Shown here in pieces: positions 1 through 5,800 of a DNA stretch of 8,108 nt. This DNA is from Candidatus Sumerlaeota bacterium. Its GTDB lineage: Bacteria; Sumerlaeota; Sumerlaeia; JADFCT01. Each line of letters starts with the position of its first letter. The stretch's first letter is position 1. The notes under the pieces were generated by a model. That model made no database searches, was not told the DNA's origin, and saw only the letters and a program-made list of their open reading frames with translations. The stretch lies in assembly GCA_026398575.1 (NCBI GenBank), contig JAPLSP010000402.1, forward strand, positions 1-8,108, read 5' to 3'. The position numbers and the translations under genes were made by a program.

Positions 1-151
1 TGATCTGAAAAAATCGCTGCATGTCTGCTTCAGCCGGAGCGCAACCGTTCACGATGCTGTATTGATGGATGTAGGCCAGAAACTGGCCTTGTCGTGCGGT
101 CGGGACCGGGTTCATAGCGATTGGTTGCTGTTCGAGTTTGTCCCTCTTCAT
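1..151 (-). CDS. LexA-like winged-helix DNA-binding protein, N-terminal part (runs off the left edge)
   Basis: Reading the minus strand from an ATG at 151 gives 50 residues, MKRDKLEQQP..., open to the window edge. The stretch from about residue 18 (TARQGQFLAYIHQY) to the edge (APAEADMQRFFQI) resembles the first helices of the winged-helix domain of LexA/MarR-like regulators, where a T-x-RQ-x-x-x-L-x-x-I segment is followed by a helix-turn-helix beginning P(A/S)xxDI. A small DNA-binding regulator is therefore likely; its target cannot be seen. The start at 151 is the first ATG; a second in-frame ATG at 115 would keep the domain intact. There is no strong Shine-Dalgarno for either, only a distant purine stretch (AAAGG) about 14 bases before the first ATG. 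The REP-like cluster at 201-377 lies just upstream, so promoter signals may overlap or be separated by it. The family call rests on a short fragment. Confidence 0.6.
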   Translation of the reverse strand, partial: MKRDKLEQQPIAMNPVPTARQGQFLAYIHQYSIVNGCAPAEADMQRFFQI

Positions 152-200
152 GGGGTGCAAGTAAGCCTTTCGGTCAAATTTTTTCACTGAAGGCCAGCAT

Positions 201-245
201 GCCACCACTGGGCCTTGCGCCAGTGGAGCGATGATTTTGCTCTAG
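201..245 (-). repeat. REP-like palindromic repeat L1
   Basis: This is a 45-base unit with a perfect 7-bp stem (CCACTGG / CCAGTGG, 205-226) around an 8-base loop (GCCTTGCG on the plus strand). A conserved AT-rich arm at 227-245 contains GCGATGATTTTGC and ends in TCTAG. The arm faces the transposase gene. The unit recurs at 271 and 338, and in inverted orientation at 1359-1533. Small size, palindromic core, clustering and placement around a Y1 transposase gene match REP elements mobilised by REP-associated tyrosine transposases. Confidence 0.85.
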
Positions 246-270
246 ATTCACGCCCTCGTCTCATTCGTTC

Positions 271-315
271 GCCACCACTGGGCCTTGCGCCAGTGGAGCG
301 GTGATTTTGCTCTAG
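271..315 (-). repeat. REP-like palindromic repeat L2
   Basis: Same unit as L1, 70 bases further on, with the hairpin at 275-296 and the arm at 297-315. The only difference I see is GCGGTGATTTTGC in place of GCGATGATTTTGC. The 25-base spacer between L1 and L2 (246-270) reappears, reverse-complemented and with one difference, between R1 and R2 near 1396-1420. The L1-spacer-L2 block and the R1-spacer-R2 block are therefore copies of one doublet. Confidence 0.85.
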
Positions 316-337
316 CGGCGCCCGCGTTTCTCTCACC

Positions 338-377
338 GCCACCACTGGGCCTTGCGCCAGTGGAGCGATGATTTTGC
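338..377 (-). repeat. REP-like palindromic repeat L3, arm truncated
   Basis: Third copy of the left cluster, 67 bases after L2, with its hairpin at 342-363. It keeps the first 14 bases of the arm (364-377, AGCGATGATTTTGC) but lacks the TCTAG end. It lies 16 bases beyond the reconstructed transposase stop at 393-395 and 79 bases beyond the present TAG. The shortened arm marks the inner edge of the repeat cluster. Confidence 0.8.
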
Positions 378-392
378 CGTAATCAAGCCCAT

Positions 393-1213
393 TCATTCCG
401 CCGGTATTACAGAAGTCTGTGCGGCATCGCTCGCTCTATAGATGGCGCCCAAATCCTAATCGCCAAATGTTCCAGCAAAGAAGCCCATTTGAAAGACAGG
501 ATCTCTATCCAATGCAAACGCCAAATTATTCAAGAAACATAATGCGACATCAGCAGGGGATTTTTCGCTCCCGCATCCCAGCGCCAAATGAATATGATCA
601 GGAAGAATTCCGGCCCGGGATAGATTAAAATCTCTCACCTTGGCAATCTTCAGGATCGTGTCGTGAATGGTTTTCAATCGGCTTTCCCGCATTTCGCACC
701 CGCGCTTATCGTTGACAAGCACGATATGAAGATTATACCAGTAAACCGAATGGCTGGTGCGGCGGGGCTGAGAGAGATCACATGACGGATTGGAAATCTG
801 GAGTCGCTGGAGGGCATTTGTATTGAAAGGCGCCATGTCAGAATATTGGCCCAGCTGATGTCCGACATATTGCTCAACGACATTTCTCTTGGAAGACCCT
901 ACACTGCGAAAACAATAATTTCGCATAAAGACCTTTGGATGATTTTCCCTCAAAAGGTATTGAAGTCGGCCTTTGATAATTTTACAAAAGTTTGCGGAGC
1001 GAGATGGGGCGGCGTGCTTATGAGAAACTGACTGATATCAGGCCGAAGAAATCTATGCTCAAGAAGATGAATGCCATCGGGACGGATTGCGGCGCAGATG
1101 TGAGGAAGCCAGGATTTATCAGCAACAGCGCTTTTCCAAAACAGGTCCACGCTCCAGTTGAGCTGATAAGCTGCAGTAACATTCTCTATCGTATAATACG
1201 GCGGCAACGCCAT
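393..1213 (-). pseudogene. Tandem-domain Y1 (HUH) REP-associated-type transposase, broken by a frameshift and a stop
   Basis: Two adjoining open frames (1213-950 and 953-456) form one 273-codon protein when a one-base frameshift in the run of four Ts on the coding strand (about 950-957) and a TAG at 456-458 are bridged; the frame then closes at 393-395. Two Y1_Tnp-like domains follow each other. Domain 1 (about residues 1-120) has PDISQF (residues 58-63) where Y1 proteins have PDHxHL, so HUH is lost, but it keeps the C-terminal YxxxQ (YVGHQ; Tyr codon at 867-869, Gln at 855-857). Domain 2 has YWYNLHIVLV and an intact PDHIHL (His codons at 594-596 and 588-590), but only GFFAGTFGD-stop-DLGAI after it, with no YxxxQ. 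In known TnpA dimers HUH and Tyr come from different subunits, so one chain could form one working site. The start at 1213 has no clear Shine-Dalgarno. The flanking inverted REP-like clusters suggest it acts on those palindromes. Presence of Y1 folds: confident. Single-chain site: inference. Confidence 0.8.
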
Positions 1214-1358
1214 GGTGATAATTTTGCAGATTCATTCAAGAGTAATTTCTAAGCATGACTTATCAAAGGTTATTTATACGGAAAGGGCGGGTCCAGAGAA
1301 AAAGCGCTGGAAAAGGGCGGGAAAGGCGCAAAAGAAAGGAGAGAGTGGGCCGAGTGTT
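1214..1358. other. Leader between the transposase start and repeat R1
   Basis: This stretch is purine-rich on the plus strand and holds no gene I can support. On the transposase strand it would carry the promoter. A TATAAA lies near 1270-1275, but I see no good -35 at the expected spacing, so no promoter is called. Confidence 0.3.
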
Positions 1359-1395
1359 CAATCACCGCTCCACTGGCGCAAGGCCCAGTGGTGGC
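1359..1395 (+). repeat. REP-like palindromic repeat R1, arm mostly lost
   Basis: Inverted relative to the left cluster, with hairpin 1370-1391 (CCACTGG, loop CGCAAGGC, CCAGTGG). Upstream, only ATCACCGC of the conserved arm remains. It is the innermost copy on this side, mirroring L3, whose arm is also cut short. The sequence after it (1396-1420) matches the L1-L2 spacer in reverse complement. Confidence 0.8.
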
Positions 1396-1420
1396 GAAAG
1401 AATGAGACGAGGGCGTGAAT

Positions 1421-1465
1421 CTAGAGCAAAATCATCGCCCCACTGGCGCAAGGCCCAGTGGTGGC
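1421..1465 (+). repeat. REP-like palindromic repeat R2
   Basis: Full-length copy with the arm at 1421-1437 (CTAGAGCAAAATCATCGC begins here) and the hairpin at 1440-1461. Apart from one base at the stem foot it is the reverse complement of L1. The arm again faces the transposase gene, so the two clusters are mirror images around it. Confidence 0.85.
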
Positions 1466-1487
1466 GGCGGGGGAACCGCAATCATTG

Positions 1488-1533
1488 CTAGAGCAAAATC
1501 ATCGCTCCATCGGCGCAAGGCCCGATGGTGGCG
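1488..1533 (+). repeat. REP-like palindromic repeat R3 with a compensated stem
   Basis: Full arm (CTAGAGCAAAATCATCGC from 1488) and hairpin 1507-1528. The stem reads CCATCGG / CCGATGG in place of CCACTGG / CCAGTGG. Two adjacent positions changed on both arms so that pairing is kept, while the 8-base loop is unchanged. It lies 40 bases beyond the hsdS stop codon, the usual intergenic position for REP elements. Confidence 0.85.
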
Positions 1534-1535
1534 TC

Positions 1536-1561
1536 GGGCAATGGAATTCTGGATTGCGCCC
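1536..1561. terminator. Possible hairpin downstream of hsdS
   Basis: GGGC-AAT pairs with ATT-(GC)-GCCC around a ten-base loop: a 7-bp stem with a two-base bulge, 11 bases beyond the hsdS stop. No T-run follows on the minus strand, so it is at best a weak terminator. Confidence 0.25.
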
Positions 1562-1572
1562 TTCTTCATGGC

Positions 1573-1990
1573 TCAGGCCTCCGCTGGGACGGGCGCATCT
1601 TCGCCCCAAACGCGGGCGAGGGTAGCCTGAATCTTCTTCTCGAAGCGTGCGATCAGTTCGCGGTTGGCGGCGACCAGCGCCTGCTCGGCTTCGATCTCGG
1701 CGACGATGGCTTGCTGCGTGGCGAGGGGTGGCAATGCAATCTTGAACTCGCGAATTTGATCGCTTGTGAGATTCTTGAATACGGCCCCGACTGATTGAGA
1801 ACCATGGTTGGCGTGAAGAGCCAACAATGCGAAGTAAAGATACTCAGCAAGTACATCTTTGCTTAATTCGCGAATGCCGGCATGATTTTCCCGTGAGATG
1901 AAATTCGAAATGGGGAGAGTCTGCGGCGCAGGGAGGTCATGAATCAATTCCCTTGCAGGCGCCTGCGTACCTTTGGTCTGGCGCAGAAAT
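1573..1990 (-). pseudogene. 3' fragment of a type I restriction-modification specificity subunit (hsdS-like)
   Basis: The last 130 or so residues of an open minus-strand frame (open from 2028) match the C-terminal part of type I S subunits. A segment VLAEYLYFALLAL is followed by a glycine-serine loop and NLTSDQIREFKIALPPLATQ, the usual junction between a target-recognition domain and its conserved helix. A long charged helix, IVAEIEAEQALVAANRELI, comes next, and the protein ends WGEDAPVPAEA. S subunits choose the DNA target of the HsdM/HsdR complex and normally have two recognition domains in about 400 residues. Here only part of one domain and the final helix remain, and I find no upstream homology, hsdM or hsdR in the window. 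The residues upstream of about 1990 do not look like HsdS, so the first ATG of the frame (2028) is probably accidental. The stop is at 1573-1575. Some type I methylases carry similar C-termini, so a fused M-S protein is possible. Confidence 0.7.
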
Positions 1991-2046
1991 GGGAGTGAAT
2001 CGGGCGCAGGCTTGCGCGGGAACAACACGCAGAGAGGTGGAGACGC

Positions 2047-2071
2047 AAAGATTTCCTTATGCGAAATCTTT
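2047..2071 (+). other. AT-rich perfect hairpin
   Basis: AAAGATTTC and GAAATCTTT form a perfect 9-bp stem around a seven-base loop (CTTATGC). A T follows the stem and then CCTG. The low GC content makes it a poor intrinsic terminator. It may be a regulatory dyad or an element end. Confidence 0.3.
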
Positions 2072-2474
2072 TCCTGCGCGCAAAAATTCGGCAGTCTTTA
2101 TGCAGTCTCCGCGAAGCGACAGCTCGCGAGCAAAGACCACTGGCGAAAATCCGGGTGATGTGATGTCGCGCTGAACAAGGGGCGATCAATGCAAGGCGCA
2201 AGCGGCAAAGGCGCCTAAAGGAGAATCGCGGTGAGAAGTCCAGTTCTTAAATCGAGGCATTATGAGCTGGGCTAAGAGCAAGTAAGTCCATCAAATTGTA
2301 TTAATTAATAACCTGTCACCTTTTACAGTACAGCCTGTCTCTCTGATATGGAGTTCGGGGTAGGTTGTTTGTGTCCGGCGTTCTTGGCAGACGGGGGCCA
2401 GACCCGCCACCCCGCCTCCCACAGAGAGGGCAAAGAAATTCATCTCCATCTCAGCCCGGAGTTAAGTAACACGT

Positions 2475-2504
2475 CACCGAAATCACCCGAAATCACCGAA
2501 ATCA
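2475..2504. repeat. Micro-tandem array, CACC(C)GAAAT x3
   Basis: Three successive units of 9, 10 and 9 bases (CACCGAAAT, CACCCGAAAT, CACCGAAAT) plus a partial fourth. First of three unrelated short arrays within 110 bases. Confidence 0.7.
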
Positions 2505-2522
2505 AAGTCTCTGCTTGTCAAA

Positions 2523-2538
2523 TCTTAAATTCTTAAAT
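2523..2538. repeat. Micro-tandem array, TCTTAAAT x2
   Basis: Two exact copies of an 8-base unit, directly after the first array. Confidence 0.6.
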
Positions 2539-2547
2539 TCCAAGTTG

Positions 2548-2579
2548 GACCCCGACTCCGACCCCGACTCCCGACTCCC
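2548..2579. repeat. Micro-tandem array, GAC(C/T)CC(C) x5
   Basis: Five units in a row: GACCCC, GACTCC, GACCCC, GACTCCC, GACTCCC. This is a likely site of slippage length change. Confidence 0.75.
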
Positions 2580-2615
2580 GGCATGAAAAAACTTCATATC
2601 CTTTGCGGGGTGAAA

Positions 2616-2633
2616 AAGAGGTGCAAACCTCTT
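2616..2633 (-). terminator. Weak intrinsic-terminator-like hairpin
   Basis: AAGAGGT and ACCTCTT form a 7-bp stem with a four-base loop. Read on the minus strand it runs into TTTTT, as an intrinsic terminator would. The stem is short and no gene is known just upstream on that strand. Confidence 0.3.
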
Positions 2634-2813
2634 GACATGCGCCCCATTCCTGCCTCATGAGTTTGATTAGCATGGTGCGGTTCGCGCGGATGATTGGTCG
2701 GCCCGGATGGCGCAATGCCTGAGCGAGGAGAGCTGGATGGAACCAAGCAAGACACGATCACGGACTTGGACACTCCCCAGCGGCTAGAACTAAATTACTC
2801 GTCTTCAGCCTTG

Positions 2814-2840
2814 GCGGACTCACGAATGTGAGTTGTCCGC
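2814..2840 (+). promoter_or_regulatory. Hairpin in the leader of the nuclease-STAND gene
   Basis: GCGGACTCAC pairs with GTGAG-(TTG)-TCCGC around GAAT: ten base pairs with a three-base bulge, ending 17 bases before the ATG. It could be an operator or an mRNA structure limiting translation. Its function is inferred from position only. Confidence 0.35.
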
Positions 2841-2857
2841 AATAGATTGGTCAAAGC

Positions 2858-5800
2858 ATGGAGATTCCACGGTTTGATATTCACAGCGTGAATCCACGTC
2901 TCGTCACCCCTGACATTGGAGACGCTTTTCAGGTATTCGTTCATGAACTGCTTGGGCCAGAGCATCCGGGATTGCATCGGTTCCCTGGTGGAGGTAAGGA
3001 CGGTGGAATTGATCTTATTGGGAATTCGAATCCTTGCCTCGTAGTCGAATGCAAGGTCGTTGGGGAAGATGACTATTCCGAGATAGAGAAGCGCTGGAAT
3101 AAGGTAAAGGGCCATCTGGAGGATCACCTGAAAGATCCCAGCGGCCCTACCGTTGGCCAGTCGCAGTATTGGCCGTGGTATTCTAAGGATACGCCAATCG
3201 GCGAATATGTATTTGCTACTAGCGCGACTTTTGCAAATGAAAATCAAATGCGCAGCTTGCGGGCGAAAATCTCTGATTGCTTCAGCAGTCTAGCTACACG
3301 GCATCCCCATCTCTCACATCTCGGCAAGATAGAAGTTTCTATCATTGATTGGAATGACCTCTGCGACCATCTGAAGAAGCGCCCTCATTTCGTTTTCCGG
3401 TGGTTTCCCAAATCGCGTCCAGACGGGCTTGTTCCACTTGACAGTGAAGGCGACTCCGGGACATTTCGCGCTTACCTGAATAATGCCCAATCGCCTTACC
3501 ATAGCATCGCCGAGCATATTCGCTCGATGCCTGCACCGGCAGGCGTCATAATCCAAGATGAAGAGAGCCTTCTCGCTCGACTCGAAAGGAATTCGGGCGT
3601 CGCCGGCTTGGTGATCTATGGCAAGGGCGGCATTGGCAAAAGCCGGCTTATGCTGGAGCTTGGCAGAGAGGCCTTAAAAAAAGGGTGGACGGTAATGCGG
3701 GCGACAGGCGCCCGCCTAAAGGATGATGCGCTTGAGAATCTTGCCGAAAGGCTTTCGCCAGACACGCCGGCCCTGCTTCTGGTGGATTACATCGAAACAC
3801 AGAGTGATTTTGGCGGGCTGATTGAAATCCTGAAGGAGCTAAACGACAGCGGCGTCACGCGCATACGCTATATTGCGGCATGTCGGACTGGATATTACCA
3901 CAAAGCGGTCGCCACCTTTGGCAGCCATGAGCCTGTTGATCTGTCTCCTCCGCCAGGGCCTGCCGTTCTGGAATGGTTCTCCCATTATCGTCGCGAGACC
4001 GTCAGAAGGATTTTGGAGAAAGCCGGGATACAGGTGACGGAGCGACATGTCGCGCTGTGTCACGATCTCCCCATTCTTGCTGTCTTCCTGGCTTACCTTC
4101 ACGACCGGGGCCGCAGCGAAGACCTAGCGGAATTACTGACGGAAATGGGGTTTGGGCAATGGGTTGCAAAACGTGTCCAGCTGGCTTTTCCAGGGAAAGA
4201 TATTGGTCGCGAGCTGGCCTTGCTCATTGCATTGTTCCCGATGACGGTCGCCGCCGCAGAAAAACTTCACCCTGAACGTCACCGCCCAGTATTTGACCGT
4301 ATTGCCACTGACGGTTGGGTGGAAAAAGTGACTGCGCAGACCTTGGATTTCATTGACGAATGGGTCACGGCGCACGATGTGCTTGCCGATCAGATACTGC
4401 TGTCCTTTATCAAAAGCATTCCCTATACGGTTGAAGCTTTTGTGGCCGAGCTTTTCGCGAATGCCGCGGATTTGGGTTGTCTTGCCTCTGCCGTTGTCGC
4501 GCTTCAAAGGATAGCTGATCATCCGCCGCTTAGCGCTCTCCCATGGGCGGAAATCATGTCAAAGGCGATTAATGCTAACGAGACTGCTTGGCGGCTTCTC
4601 CGGGACCTCTTGCTCAGAACAACGCTGCTTTCAGTGCCGGAGCAAATCGCGCTGCTTCGCAGCCACAAGACAATTTGGGATGATGCCGACCGGGACATCA
4701 GTTTCCATAATACATTAGGATGGTTCTCTCGCTGGATGGTCAGCAACTGTGGCGAAAACATCCCGAAATCGCACAAGCAAGATATTATCGCGTGGGTTTG
4801 CCAAGTTGCGCCGTTTGTAGAGAAGTTCAATTTCGTAATCACTTGGGGCCTGCGGCTCGCTCCTGAGAGTATGAAGGAAGTCGCTCTCAATTGGATTATC
4901 ACACGCCCCAACCTCCTCCAAACGCATTATTTAATGGTAGCTTGGCTAGAATGCGGTCTTCCGCCACAGTCTATCGTATTGCCGGTCGGGCGGTGGTGCT
5001 GGAAGTTTTCCAAGACGTTTCACTTGAGCTTCTTAGCTAAAGCTTGGCTGGATGCCAAAGGCGAACTACAGATCGTGCGGGAGGCGATAAAGAGCTGGCT
5101 GGGCGATCACCAAACCGATGTTGAGGCGGAGTTTGTTTACCAGGCATGGCTGGATGCCAAAGGCGAAGTTCAGATCGTGCAGGAGGCGATTCAAAATTGG
5201 CTGGCGGTACACAAAACCGATACCGAAGCGCAGTTCGTTTACAAGCCATGGCTGGATGCCAAAGGCGAACTGGAGGTGGTGCGGAAGGCGATTCAAGATT
5301 GGCTGGTGGTACACAAAACCGATGCCGAGGCGAGCCACGTTTACAAAGCATGGCTGGACGCCAAAGGCGAGTTGGAGATGGTGAGGGATGCGATTCAAGA
5401 TTGGCTGGCGGTACACAAAATCGAATCTGAGGCGGGTTTTGTTTATAAAGCTTGGCTGAATGCCAAAGGCGAGCTGGAGATCGTGAGGGATGCGATTCAA
5501 GACTGGCTGGCGGTACACAAAACCGATGCCGAGGCGCAGTTCGTTTACAAGGCATGGCTGGATGCCAAAGGCGAGCTGGAGATGGTGCGGAACGAGATTC
5601 AAGATTGGCTGGCGATACACAAAACCAAAGATGAGGCGGGTTTTGTTTATAAATCTTGGCTGGATGCCAAAGGCGAACAGGAGATGGTGCGAAAGGCGAT
5701 TACGGACTGGCTGGGCGAACACAAAACCGATGCCGAGGCGCAGTTCGTTTACGGCGCATGGCTGGATGCCAAAGGCGGACTGGAGACGGTGCGGGAGGCG

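Larger units (their letters stand above)
2029..2857. other. Long intergenic region with no recognisable gene
   Basis: About 830 bases separate the hsdS fragment from the nuclease-STAND gene. Short open frames exist but none has convincing protein character. The region holds an AT-rich hairpin near 2047, a 12-bp palindrome TATTAATTAATA at 2299-2310 followed by ACCTGTCACC, three different micro-tandem arrays at 2475-2580, a hairpin near 2616 and a leader hairpin near 2814. The patchwork suggests repeated insertion and decay. Confidence 0.5.

Noticed and set aside
201..377. Three evenly spaced repeats (70 and 67 bases apart) looking like a small CRISPR array
   Set aside because: The core is a strong palindrome, the spacing sequence is itself duplicated in the inverted right cluster, the repeats occur in both orientations around a transposase gene, and no cas gene is present.
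1944..2201. 85-codon minus-strand open frame as the missing 5' part of hsdS
   Set aside because: Its Arg/Cys-rich translation has no resemblance to a target-recognition domain and gives no continuity with the hsdS tail.
2632..2660. TTGACA as a -35 box for the STAND gene
   Set aside because: At 17 bases spacing the -10 would be TCATGA, a poor match, and the site overlaps a hairpin.
2735..2788. Short 16-codon open frame after GAGGAG, a possible leader peptide
   Set aside because: It is too short, shows no attenuator structure or codon bias, and ends well before the STAND start.
2795..3247. 150-codon minus-strand open frame at the start of the STAND gene
   Set aside because: It lies opposite the nuclease domain, whose catalytic motifs are clear on the plus strand, and it shows no recognisable domain.
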